Origin: Ornithodoros turicata
Lineage: Eukaryota; Arthropoda; Arachnida; Ixodida; Argasidae
Length of the DNA stretch: 64,000 bases
Assembly (NCBI RefSeq): GCF_037126465.1
Contig: NC_088206.1
Location: 31,002,790-31,066,789 of the forward strand
Direction of reading: 5' to 3'
A model generated the notes under the pieces. It did no database searches and was not told the DNA's origin. It was given only the letters and a program-made list of their open reading frames with translations. Position numbers and translations under genes: made by a program. This document shows positions 42,708 to 52,700 of this stretch, one piece after another (within the stretch, counting starts at the first letter, position 1; the number at the start of each line of letters is the position of its first letter).

Positions 42708-44012
42708 GAGAGAGTGGTTCCGGCCCGAGGTAGAAAATGCGCGCGAATTTGAAAATGCGATTAATAACGCGTGGCGCCATCTGTTGGAGGGCCGGAGCAA
42801 CACCCTCAATCCTCTCCATGCTTTTGTCGGTTGGAGAGCGGCATTTCAAACAGCCAGGGTGCACTCTACCGCGCTGTGATACCGCGGTACCGGTACCGCG
42901 GTGATACCGGGTACCGCGCTGTGATAAAATTCTTGACAACAAAGGGACTTTCGCCTAGAGAAATTAAAGCGCGACTGGACAACGTGTACAGGGAAGCCTC
43001 TCCGTCGTACACAACGGTAAAAGTCTGGGCTAAGCAGTTTCGACCGGGGCGAGAGTCCACTGAAGATGATCCACGCAATGGTCGTCCAGTGGAAGTGGTG
43101 ACACAAGAAAAATTGTCTCTTGTCGAGGAGGAACTGCTGAGCGACAGGCGTCTGAAGGTGAAGGAAATCTCAGAAAGGCTGGGGCTTTCCAAAACAACCG
43201 TTTTACGCATCATCGGCGAGGGCCTTCACATGAAATAGGTCAGTGCGAGATGGGTGCCACGACTTCTCTCGTCAGTTCAAAAGCAACAGCGCGTCGTCGG
43301 TGCCAAAGAGTTTTTGGAGCTCTGTCAAGAGAACGAAGAAGAAATATTAAAGTCAATTGTCACAGGGGATGAGACTATGGTGCTCTACTATGATCCCCTT
43401 TCGAAGAAGGAGTCGATGGAATGGCGCAACCAGGAGAAGCACCCTCAAGAAAAGCCAAGGTCACACAATCCACAAAGAAGATCATGTCAACAATATTTTG
43501 GGATTGTCACGGGATCCTCCTCATCGACTTCAAGAGAGGAACACCACAGTGAATGCGACTTATTATGCTTCACTCCTGCACCGACTGCGAGACGCCATCA
43601 AGGAAAAGAGGCGCGGCAGGTTGAGTCGAGGTGTCCGGTTGCTATAGGACAATGCCCCTGTCCACACGGCTTCTGTTGCCAAGGCTGCACTGAAGGAGTG
43701 CGGCTTCGAAGAAATCCACCACCCACCCTGCAGTCAAGACTTGGCACCAAGTGACTACTTCCTGTTCTCAAACTTGAAGAGGGATCTCAGAGGACGGAGA
43801 TTTCAAAACGATAGTGAGGTGCAAGAGGCAGTTTTCCAGCATTTTGCGGACAAAACTTCGGACTATTTTTTGAAGGGTATACGAATGCTGGTTGAAAGGT
43901 GTCAAAAGCGCATCGAAGTTAAGGGTGACTATGTCGAAAAGTGATACACTTGTTTCGTCTCTATGACTATTAAAAGTTGGTCGGGCCGGAAACTTATGGA
44001 ACCACCCTCGTA
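42708..44012 (+). mobile_element. Decayed mariner (DD34D) element
   Basis: The right end reads inward as TACGAGGGTGGTTCCATAAG and the left end has GTGGTTCC, then GGCCCG with an internal deletion. The transposase between them is broken. A palindromic burst of GTACCGCGG units at 42880-42930 interrupts the 5' part. Confidence 0.8.
42927..43944 (+). pseudogene. Mariner transposase pseudogene
   Basis: The N-terminal helix-turn-helix part (LSPREIKARLDNVY, then DPRNGRPVEV and GLSKTTVLRII) ends at a TAG at 43236-43238. The same frame resumes with VTGDETMVLYYDP, containing the first catalytic Asp. After about 43430 the frames shift repeatedly. The block CSQDLAPSDYFLFSNLK near 43730-43785 holds the third catalytic Asp, and the C-terminus ends at 43944. 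The middle Asp region is damaged. The motifs match classic DD34D mariner transposases. Confidence 0.85.
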
Positions 44013-44109
44013 CATACGGCCGACCCCGCGTTCATTTGCGGAGAACTTGCTGCTTTTCGCATGGGTCGCTCAGCTGCACCTGTATTTTGCTGTTGAAATC
44101 ATAGATGAA

Positions 44110-44364
44110 CGAAACAATGCAGACAACGACCAGCAAAGAAAACCAAACGACTTTTGTTCTGTGCCACAATGCGACAATGCGCGCCGAGGGTTCAGCCAGT
44201 TTGTCTTTCCACGTTTTCTTCTTTCCACACATGGAATACCGCCTACTATAACGCATCCTCAGAAGAGATGGATTGAGCGACGCAAAATGAGCAAACCTGT
44301 TAGAGCAGCAATGCCTATGTGTGTATGGCAGAGCTCTTGTGAGCAGTACTGCCTACATATCTGA
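44110..44364 (+). pseudogene. Possible THAP zinc-finger fragment
   Basis: The frame contains FCSVPQCDNARRGFSQFVFP, which resembles the start of a THAP domain (C-x4-C spacing plus an FP block). The remainder of the domain is not evident. THAP domains occur in P-element-type transposases. With so little sequence the match may be chance. Confidence 0.3.
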
Positions 44365-45197
44365 TGAACGTTCTTTTTCTTTTCTTTTTTTTTCTGAAGC
44401 ACACTTCTCTGCAAGTCACGTCGGAAGCAAAACCTAGTCTAGGCAAAACAGAACAATATTTTTCAAACTTGTGTAGCCATTATGTGCAATAAAGCGCAAG
44501 GAATAGCGCGAAAACGTATACCAAGTCAGTTTTGTAACTGTGCATTGTATTAGCGCGTCAAATCACTTGGGAAAGAATGCAGAAAGAATGCGACGTTTCG
44601 TCAAGGTTCCCAAAAACATGCGCACCAGTGACACACGGATGTGACAACATTACCTTGTCAATTCTAAACTACATTCGTACACGCGCTACACACTTAGAAG
44701 ATCTTATCTCTAAGAGAGCATCAGCACAGATATCCTGTGCTTGCATGACTCTGACATTCCTGCAGCACAGGACACTCGCTGCTTGCTATTTCGGCCTCGC
44801 AACGGGTAAACATGAATTCACCTTCACGAAGTGTGGTTGATCACGTGGTTGACACGCCGGAACTTCGCAAATAATACGCGACAACTACAGCCTTCTCTTT
44901 TGGCAACTCGGTTACGCCTGCCAGATGTGTATAAGCAGCGTTTAATACTCGTTCGCTTTCAACGCATCGAGAATCAACATTGCAATTCAGAAATCTCAAA
45001 ATCGAAACTAAGTGACAACCTGGATACGTCCGCTATGTTGGAATTAAGATGCGCCACCTACAGGTCGCGCAAAACGCGAATAGTTGATGCATTATATACC
45101 ACTCCCCTCTGTTATTCTGTACGACCTGAGGTAAGGAATGAAAGGAAGGAAGGAAGAATGGCGCCCAGCGTTCACTCCTTCAACGGTCCGTCGCAAC
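44365..45197. other. Non-coding stretch, nothing recognised
   Basis: Overlapping ORFs at 44577-45208 show no family motif. The last 8 bases are the left target duplication of the hAT-type element. Confidence 0.4.
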
Positions 45198-45535
45198 GAG
45201 GGTTGTAAATAGGGATATCCCGAATCCCGGGATCCGGGCCAATTTTTGACGTCCCGAAGTCCCTGGATTTCTTCCGGAGAATTCCGAGATTTCGTGAGAG
45301 CAAATATGACAGGAAAATCTAACACCTGAAAGCCATCATGCGCAGACTCACTCCTTCGTAAGGAAATCGCACTTTTTATTACTGGAGATGGCAGAGGACC
45401 ACTGCATACACGTGCGTGATGTTTGCTCACTGTCGTTTCTTCTAGCACAGGAGCTGAACGGACCTCAGTTCGGCAGCCAGTATTGCACAAAAGTTCGCTC
45501 TGAACTGGGGTAAACCACCCTCGACGCTCTGTGCC

Positions 45536-46417
45536 ATAGGCGCCGACTGCGGGGGGGGGGGGCGCGGGGGCCCTTGCCCCCACCGGAACATGAACTAGGG
45601 GGGGCGCCGCCTCCCCCGGGAAGTCCCGCTAAGAGACTGACACCAACCTTTGGGGCTCGGCGCGCCCGGGTCAAAAGAGCGAAGAGACACCAACCCCAAA
45701 AATGCATCTTGCAATTTGAAAATATGTATCCGCCCACCATACTCATTATCACAGTAGAAAGTGAGGCGAAGAAACACAGAGAATGACACACACATAGCCT
45801 GAATTTCGCCCAAAGCAATCAGATCAATGAAACGAAGCAGTCGGAAAGGTACCAGCAGCTGCCAGTGAGGTGTAACGGTAGAATCTTCGGAACGCATATC
45901 CGGTGGGAGCGGGTTCAACTCCAGCTGCTCCATTTCATTGACCATATTCATAATATTGCGCGCATTTCGGGTCAAACACCGATGATTCAATGCATTTTGT
46001 TCCTTTTGCAGTCAGTTTTCAAAGGCGTAATGCCTTCAGTTGTGCACATGTTCACTGTTTACGTTCTCTCTGTTTTTTCTTTTTTTCTGTTCTTCCTTCC
46101 TCTTATTTTTATACCAGTTCTGCATACATCATGAGATCCCGCCAGAGTGTGTGATTCTTCAGCCTCAGTTTTGTGTTCTTCATTTTTATTTTCCTTTTAT
46201 TTCCTTCTTTTTGTTTTCTTTTGCTTTCTTTTTTCTTTGCTTTTTTGTCTTCCCCATTTCACTCTTTTTTGGAATAACACACCGACATCCATCTGGCTTA
46301 CCTTTCTTTTTTTCTGAATAAACATGTCCCCCCCCCCCCCCACCCGGCAGAGTACTTACTGTATTTCGCGGTGCGCCCTTGCCCCCCCTGGGAAAATGAA
46401 AACTCTCCGCCTCTGCT
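45536..46417. mobile_element. Nested G/C-tract element inside the hAT-type element
   Basis: The left AGGCGCCGACTGCGGGGGGG and the right inverted AGGCGGAGAG plus GGGGGGCAAGGGCGC form a diverged TIR. A tRNA-like segment (GTAACGGTAG to GGTTCAACTCC, 45870-45935) and pyrimidine-rich sequence lie inside. It is younger than its host element. Class unknown. Confidence 0.5.
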
Positions 46418-46773
46418 CTGTGCTTTCTCAGGTCGTGTTTTAATCATTGTACAATGTGATAGGCACGCAGCGGCGGTGTTGTAAACCGTTCGGGTTTTCC
46501 GTTTCTTTCATTTGCTTTTTGTTGTTGCTGTTGTTGCTGTTTCACGTGCAACACATGCACATGAATAAAAAGGGAGTGGGCATCATCATAACAAAACAAT
46601 AACACAATAAAATGTAACCATTTTGCCGTCACTATTTTACCATGTGGTTACACTGCGAGTTTTCGAGTGCTTTCCTTCAGGAAAAGGTTGAATTGACAAA
46701 GCGCACATGAACACCGCACAACACGCCGATATAGTCACTTGACTTGAAGTAAATGAACTTGGAAGTAGACTCA

Positions 46774-47400
46774 TGCACGGCCGGCGGGACCCGCGGGTGT
46801 CCCGCACGTTGTTGCGGGTGGCGGGTCCAGGTTTCTGCGTCGTGTCGGGTCGGGTACCGGCGCCATTGTTGACTGCGGAGCGGTGAGCGATTCGGGTGCG
46901 GTCGACGCATTTTACCAAAACACTAATAGAAGGTACACAGAGTTGCTCAATTTCTTACGCGTCTGTACTGCAGTGGCTCGAAATATGACGTAAAACGTCG
47001 ATGACAAGGGCGGAACAAACGCTCACACCGTTAGTGTGCAACAGCGCATGTGTGTCCTTCTTTGTCCATGTTGGATTTCGTATCATCATCCTTCCAGTCA
47101 CAAATCAACACGCATTTGCACTTTTTTGCCCCCTGCGCTGATGTCGTACAAGAAGCCATCTACACAGACACAGCTAACCATCAGGCGTAGACCAGGGAGT
47201 ACTCTCAGTTTACTGGTCAACGTTCATCGCGCTGCGAGTAGCGGGTCGTGTGCGGGTGAACTTTTGGAAAAATTTTGCGGGCTGCGGGCGGATGCGGGTC
47301 TCAGTTTGTAACGGCACGCGGGTTGCGTGTCGGGTGCGGATGTGTACCTGCTGGTACGGGTCGGATGCGGGTCAGATAATTCTGATCCGCGCAGGCTTAT
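46774..47400. repeat. GCGGGT-rich repeat pair inside the hAT-type element
   Basis: Dense GCGGGT, GTCGGGT and GCGGGC motifs at 46774-46915 and 47225-47395 flank an AT-richer middle. They may be TIRs of another hAT-like MITE; no clean ends were found. Confidence 0.4.
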
Positions 47401-47589
47401 ACTTGGAAGAACCACCTGAACTCGTCACAATCCCGAAATCCCTTTCTGGGATCGACAGCAAAGAATCCCGAAATCCGGGACTGCAAAAATAGCTTGGATT
47501 GACAACCCTAGTTGCAACCGCGACTGAGCGATGTGGAAATCACGTGGTTGCATCGTCCACGGCGGCGCGGATTCACTTCTCTGTGCCAG

Positions 47590-47690
47590 AACCAGGGGGG
47601 TCGGACTCGCTCAGGGAAGCGTGACCACAAGGGAGCTGCCATCCGTTGGTCATGGAAGGCGTTGCTTTCCGTTGGCTGCTTCATTCCGCC
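47590..47690 (+). repeat. Short repeat shared in inverse orientation with 48480-48580
   Basis: GAGCTGCCATCCGTTGGTCA and adjacent bases match the reverse complement at 48480-48580. In both, the reading AIRWSW appears. It could be a repeat or an old exon copy. Confidence 0.4.
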
Positions 47691-48083
47691 AAACCTGACG
47701 TGCTCGTTTTCCTAAATTCATCACTTGCTATCTAAATTCACCGTACTATATGCGTATCACATATGTACTTGTGAGAAAATAAGCAGTGAATATTTCCTAC
47801 TACATCACTTGCTCGTGTTCTGTTGTTCATTCGTCACTTTGTTATCATGAAACTCGACAGAAAAGAGCATGGAATGGCGGGTGATTTCGGTTTTCCTATT
47901 TCCAGTTCCCGTTGGTTCGCAAAGACGGTTTACTGTGTTTATCTTTCATCTGTATTTATCTTTCGTTTACTGCTGTCTTCGGAAATGCATGCCTGCATTC
48001 GTTACGATGCGTAACGATTTATTGATTTCGCTCGCAAAGTATACAAACGCCACACAACACGTCATACGCGGTAAACATCTTTA

Positions 48084-48232
48084 CCCAAGCAGCACAATGT
48101 ACTGAAAGTCGAGTGCAATAGAGGTGGACGGTATGTGTCTTATCAATGTTAGTCTCACGAGTCTGTTCAAGTCCTTCCACCTACCCGTCCACCCCTATTG
48201 CACTCGACTTTCAGTACATTGTGCTGCTTGGG
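48084..48232. mobile_element. 149-bp MITE with CCCAAGCAGCACAATG termini, TA-flanked
   Basis: CCCAAGCAGCACAATGTACT at left is perfectly mirrored at right for about 38 bases, with TA on each side. The loop is about 60 bases and non-coding. A second, older copy lies at 62619-62764. Confidence 0.88.
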
Positions 48233-48883
48233 TATACGTGTCGGTGGACAGCAGAGGGTTGGTGGTGTAGTAGGTAATCTCATAGATAAACTATGGTTCA
48301 CGTTTGATATGACGACGTTTACCTTAAGATTCCGATAGCGTTACTCAATTCTGCACGTATCCCGAAGGTTCGTACGTACTCAATACACGGCTTGCCTCGC
48401 TTCCTACACTGGGCGTCGTTCCCTCCATCGGCCCGTTTGTTATACCACGTGACTGCACAGGGTTGGCAACAACCGGAGCAGCTCCGCTGTAGTTAGGGGG
48501 CAGAAATTCGTCCACCAACACTGTCCATGACCAACGGATGGCTACGCCCGGTAGGTCACGCTCGGGGATGAGAGAATCCCATTGACGGCGCGCCAAGTAC
48601 GTTCTCTAGAGTCTTCCTATATTAACTCTATGTCCAGAACATCACCGCAGTGCACGGAACCGCCCGGTAATGGCAAATCGCCAAGTAACGGAGAACAGAA
48701 CAGCGCTAGCGGTGCGTTTCCGAGTACTGGCTCGCGGACGGGAGTAGGTCGGGAGAGAATCCTATTTATCCTTACCTTCTAGTTTCTCCTATCTGAAGCT
48801 ATGGGGAAGCAGCCGGGAAAATGTTAGCGATATCCGCCAGTTCTCAGCCAAAACTCCCATTAGGGTCCCGAGCTTTCCCGGTC

Positions 48884-49609
48884 GGGTCTGCGTTTTGTCG
48901 CACAGGCATGCGTTCCGTTGGCACGCATCCTCAGTGCGCAATGCAGCGCAGTGCGTTGATATGTTCTCACTGCCACGGACAGAAGTCCGTCGGTTGACGG
49001 TGGTCGACACATGTAATCGACGAAGGCCATCAACGTGGGTTCAGTGGGTGCCCAGAAAGCACAGACGAAGGCACAGTGAAGGCACTGCGATTGAACATTG
49101 TGTTTCAAAAGCGTTTTGTTTGCGTGCTGTGGTGCCTTGGTACGAAAGATCCGAAAACGGTGGCGCTGTGCGATGCATTCGCTAAATTTCTTGTGGCCCA
49201 GTATTCCTCGGCGGCGCTACTCTTGCAGCAGAAATTGAAGGAGACAAGAACACACGTTTTCACACTGCATCGCCTTTTTATAACCTAGCCCCGTCGTGTC
49301 ACTTCTATTTCGCTGCAGAGCATTTATTGCACTGCAACTCCCACGGCAGCACCAGATACACAAAACCACACAACGCTGCTCCATTGGCCGCCATTGCTGT
49401 TTACCTACCAAGTACAAGCCGCACATGCATCAGGTTCGCCGTCCTGATTGGTCTCCTTGCTGCGTCGAAAGCGCTGCTGTGCGGAAAAGTTGAGCCGTTG
49501 CGAATTCTTGTACGTCCGTGCGTGGGAGCTGTCCGCTAACTCGTTGCCATGGTAACTGACGGATACAGGCCAACGGAACGGATGCCTGTGCGTCAAAACG
49601 CATCAGTGA
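48884..49609. mobile_element. Non-autonomous DNA transposon with CGCACAGGCATCCGTTCCG TIRs
   Basis: CGCACAGGCATGCGTTCCGT (48898) and the inverse CGCACAGGCATCCGTTCCGT (ending near 49590) form a 23-base core TIR. Looser similarity extends outward (TGCGTTTTG). The interior has only overlapping short ORFs. Superfamily not assigned. Confidence 0.65.
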
Positions 49610-50022
49610 GGACCAACTTCTACAACGTCATTATGAATGCTCAATCCATGTTTTGAGGAGGAAATACAGATGCATCCCATGTTCATACGTTACAAGGTGA
49701 TGTGATTATTTCTAGTTAGATAGAAGGAGCCACCAAAATACTCCAACTTTCGTACACGACACGTTGATAGTGTCGACACCGCGGAAGCACTATCCTCTGT
49801 ACTGCTTTGCACCATCCGCAGGTCAACGACAGGGCAATGACCTACGCATTATTCCCGTCGTATGGTGATACGCTTCCGCGTTCACGCAGGGTGGCAGCTT
49901 GACTTCCACATGATTTTCATAAAGTAGGGCAAGCGCGCAGACTCATATGGTGCTCTCTGTATATGATACACGATCAGTGGAACCCAGTTGTTGCTGCTGG
50001 GAAAGCTACCTGACTTGCAATA

Positions 50023-50133
50023 ATGCCAGCTACAATAGGCGTTGCAATCGTAATTTTGTCTTCTGCCTTTCTCAGGGCCACCGCCAGTGCAGCAGCAAGG
50101 CCTGACCTATCAAACTACCAGAACCTCGATGTG
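50023..50133 (+). CDS. Tick lipocalin-like gene, exon 1 (signal peptide)
   Basis: The ATG at 50023 opens 37 codons. A hydrophobic signal peptide runs MPATIGVAIVILSSAFLRA, followed by TASAAARPDLSNYQNLDV. A GTAAGT donor follows in phase 0. Secreted tick lipocalins (histamine-binding-protein family) typically begin with such a leader and an N-terminal DL-x-x-YQ-type segment. The next matching exon is 9.6 kb away. The protein would be secreted, probably in saliva, and bind small ligands. That role is inferred from the family. Confidence 0.65.
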
Positions 50134-50273
50134 GTAAGTAATTCACTTTACTTGTTATTATATGAATATTAAACATATTTGTATGCTGAATCCTCTTGCA
50201 CATTTCGGATTTTCGATGACGTTTCGATATGTATAAAGATTTCTCAACTGTATAAATGTTGTCAACCTACTTT

Positions 50274-50287
50274 ATATATATATATAT
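50274..50287. repeat. (TA)n tract at a hammerhead-bearing terminus
   Basis: A TA run directly before the first hammerhead-type copy of this cluster. Confidence 0.6.
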
Positions 50288-50377
50288 GTCTGTAACTCAA
50301 ACATCGCCATGCCAGTACTGGACAGCTATTTCGGCCTACTTGGGCCTTACTCACTGAAAGCCCAGTGCAAAGCCAGT

Positions 50378-50725
50378 GAAGTATAATAGGGAAAAAATCG
50401 CCGGAGCTCTTTGGCTGCACGTATAGCATGTCTGTAACTCAAACATCGCCATGCCAGTACTGGCCAGTGATTCCTCCCTGACTGAACACGTGATTCCGTG
50501 TTTGTGCGAGTGGTGAGAGAACTCAGAGTTATCTCACCCTGACAGGAGGAATCACGTCCTTGGAGGTGTCCTTCTGACACCATCCACTCAAACGTTGCGT
50601 GCCTGCGTACTGCTGATGAGGCCCAAGAAGGCCGAAACAGCTCTCCAGTACTGTCATGGCGATGTTTGAGTTTCAGACATATGCTATACGTGCAGCCAAA
50701 GAGCTCCGGCGATTTTTTTTTCCTA

Positions 50726-50727
<2 letters not shown>
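50378..50727. mobile_element. Fold-back element with about 85-bp arms and an internal hammerhead
   Basis: AAAAATCGCCGGAGCTCTTT at left is mirrored at right by the block ending CCGGCGATTTTTTTTTCC. Each arm includes GCTGCACGTATAGCAT and AAACATCGCCATG. The right arm includes a complete hammerhead core. (TA)n follows at 50729. Confidence 0.75.
50607..50651 (+). ncRNA. Hammerhead ribozyme, well-preserved core
   Basis: In order: GTACTG (stem I strand), CTGATGA (50613-50619, exact), GGCC-CAAGAA-GGCC (stem II), GAAA (50634-50637, exact), CAGCTCTC, then CAGTAC pairing with the first strand. The short ACAG/CTCT stretch would be a minimal stem III, as in Penelope-type ribozymes thought to act as dimers. 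The residue triplet before the expected cut is CTC, whereas sister copies have GTC. Confidence 0.7.

Positions 50728-50728
<1 letters not shown>

Positions 50729-50770
<42 letters not shown>
50729..50770. repeat. (TA)n microsatellite
   Basis: About 20 TA units directly after the fold-back element. Confidence 0.85.
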
Positions 50771-50774
<4 letters not shown>

Positions 50775-50844
50775 TGGAACACAAGTAGCAGAAGCTCTTT
50801 GGCTGCACGTTTATACGTCCCAATTTATACGTGGATGTTTATAC

Positions 50845-50915
50845 ATCCCAAAAGTCGCTGCACCAGAACTGAACAGCTGTGTCGGCCTTATTGGGCCATC
50901 GCCAGCAGTGCGCAG
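50845..50915 (-). ncRNA. Degraded GGCC-type hammerhead copy
   Basis: On the minus strand CTGGCGA, GGCCCAATAAGGCC and GACA replace the conserved blocks CTGATGA, stem II and GAAA. Then come CAGCTGTTCAG and TTCTGG. It aligns with 50607-50651 and 5669-5717 but carries core changes. Confidence 0.45.
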
Positions 50916-51060
50916 GTGAGCGACGTTTGAGCGAGTGGCGTCGGAAGGTCACGTGTTATAGATACGGAAGTTACATGAACGGAAGTAAAACAGTTAGACG
51001 TTTAATGCATTGGTTAACAGAAACAAGTATCCCTTAGATTTACAAAGTCACAAAAATACA

Positions 51061-51099
51061 GATGGTCGACGTTTCGGAGGAAGCTCCTCCTTCTTCAGG
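51061..51099 (-). ncRNA. Hammerhead ribozyme, Penelope GCTCC type, intact core
   Basis: On the minus strand: CTGAAGA, hairpin AGGAGG-AGCTT-CCTCC, GAAA, then CGTCGACC. Both conserved blocks match the consensus. ACGT directly after GAA would be a self-complementary stem III and C the cleavage residue. It is the best-preserved relative of the motifs at 15511-15556 and 19135-19215. Confidence 0.65.
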
Positions 51100-51118
51100 A
51101 TAAAATTCAATGATTTTG

Positions 51119-51152
51119 TGCTATGGCTTGTGGGCCATAAGCCATAGCATCT
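51119..51152. repeat. Short hairpin
   Basis: GCTATGGCTT and AAGCCATAGC frame a GTGGGCCAT-like loop, giving a perfect 10-bp stem just downstream of the hammerhead copy. Confidence 0.6.
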
Positions 51153-51879
51153 TCTTCCCCTCAGTGTTTTATGGAAAAATTAATTGCTGTCCGTTCGGCT
51201 GTCTTGCACGATATGGTGAAGGCAAGAGCTTTTTCCGTATTTATAAGGGAACGCTACCATCTCAGCTTTGCGAAGAAAAGGCTTCGCAGTAGTTTTGTTT
51301 GTCAAGCATACACCTTTATTACTTTTGTCTTAGCTTGCTCATGCTGTCGCCGTGCAAAGGTTTCATCTTTACTCCGTAGCCACATTTTGCGTGCGGTTGC
51401 GCCGCTGTTGAGAAATTTTGTTTTTGGTTAGGACCATTTCACGGATGGGTCATGCTTATGCAGTCAATGAATATTGCATGCATTGTTGAGAATGTAAAAT
51501 TGTGCAGTGTATTTGAATACCGTTCTCCTGTTTGTAAAGCAACCTCGCGGAACAGTGGTGTTTGTTGAAACTCCCGTTGGCGTTACTCCTTTTGATGTTT
51601 GATGCTTTTTTGAGTGTTACTTTTTTTGTCCCAGACCACTTTACTTTATTGAATCAAGTTGTACCAACTCGTCTAAGCCAAGCAAGGGCGCTGTTCGAAG
51701 TGAGCGGATTTTCAATACGCTAAACATGACACTACAATATTTCAAGGTTGTTTGAATTAACCCAAAGTATGACCTATCAGATCTTTAATAGAGGACAGCA
51801 TAATTACTTAAGCAATGCCCTACCACACAAGAGCAGCATTCAGGGACACCCCCTCTGAAACCCGGCTTGACCTGATAGC

Positions 51880-52700
51880 AGAGGACTACGCAAGGAAGCT
51901 AAGTTTACAGGGTGGTGCGTGAGTACGTGAGGAGGAACAGATCTGGGCAGGGAGAGGAGGACATAATCTGAGGCGAACAATTCCCTTTCCGCGCCCCGAC
52001 CTGATAACAACACCGATAACACGCCCGGGAGCATTCGCGTAAGATAAAGAATAAGACTTGATGTATAACTGTGGGAACGAGCATGAGACTTTCCAGATAT
52101 CGGGAGATTGCCGGATGAAATTGGCAGGTTGGCGCCTGTGATAGCCTTCTGGACGACAAATTCACTAAATGCGAGTTCTAAGAGTGCAGCAAGGACAGCA
52201 GCTATGATCCACAGACGATACACAGACTACGTAATTTTATGATGATACCATCAGTATCAAATTGGTATCAAGAGTTATTACGAGCTAAAATAGAGGAAAC
52301 TGACAAATTGGTGCCAGTGAGTGCCTCTTCGGCGACGATTTGGCAAAATGTCTGAAGTATATAGATTGGGCTGGTTGGTGTAAATCCACAAGCGACCAAA
52401 GAACAAACACGAAACAACAACAGAGCGACTTGTGTCTGATCTTGGTCGCTTGGTCGCTTGAAAATGAATGATTTGACCAAACGCTACTTCGCGGGCTCTG
52501 GCAAGGGAATCAGGTATGGGCCGCGGACTCATAGCTATTAAGCATGGATACACAGACTACGTAATTAAGTGATGACATCTTCGATATCACGTTTATATCC
52601 AGAATTATTACTAAATGAAATGGAAGATACGGACAGTTTGGCGTCTGCGAGTGCTGTGGCGATGCGAGTGGCAATAGTTTGATCAAACGCGACTTCTTTG
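51880..52700 (-). repeat. Three diverged tandem copies of a block of about 330 bp with exon-like tails
   Basis: GATACACAGACTACGTAATT recurs at 52213 and 52545 (332 bases apart). On the minus strand each copy carries a short reading of similar type: ATALADAKLSVSSI (near 52600-52690), AEEALTGTNLSVSSIL (near 52280-52340) and QKAITGANLPISSG (near 52090-52150). Each is preceded by a pyrimidine-rich stretch ending in AG. This could be a triplicated 3' exon of an unidentified minus-strand gene or a decayed satellite. Confidence 0.45.

Larger units (their letters stand above)
45198..47510. mobile_element. Non-autonomous hAT-type element with nested insertions
   Basis: The terminal AGGGTTGTAAAT and the inverted AGGGTTGTCAAT are followed inward by ATCCCGAATCC-type sequence on both sides. 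Flanking octamers GTCGCAAC (45190-45197) and GTTGCAAC (47511-47518) differ at one base, fitting an 8-bp hAT target duplication. There is no transposase. Inside lie a second G-rich element (45536-46417) and GCGGGT-rich repeats. Confidence 0.7.

Noticed and set aside
42532..42879. 115-aa ORF spanning the mariner left end
   Set aside because: It crosses from the LINE tail into the mariner terminus, so it cannot be one ancestral protein.
45865..46321. ORFs in a pyrimidine-rich stretch as membrane proteins
   Set aside because: Phe/Leu/Ser-rich readings come from a TTTC-rich tract within a nested element.
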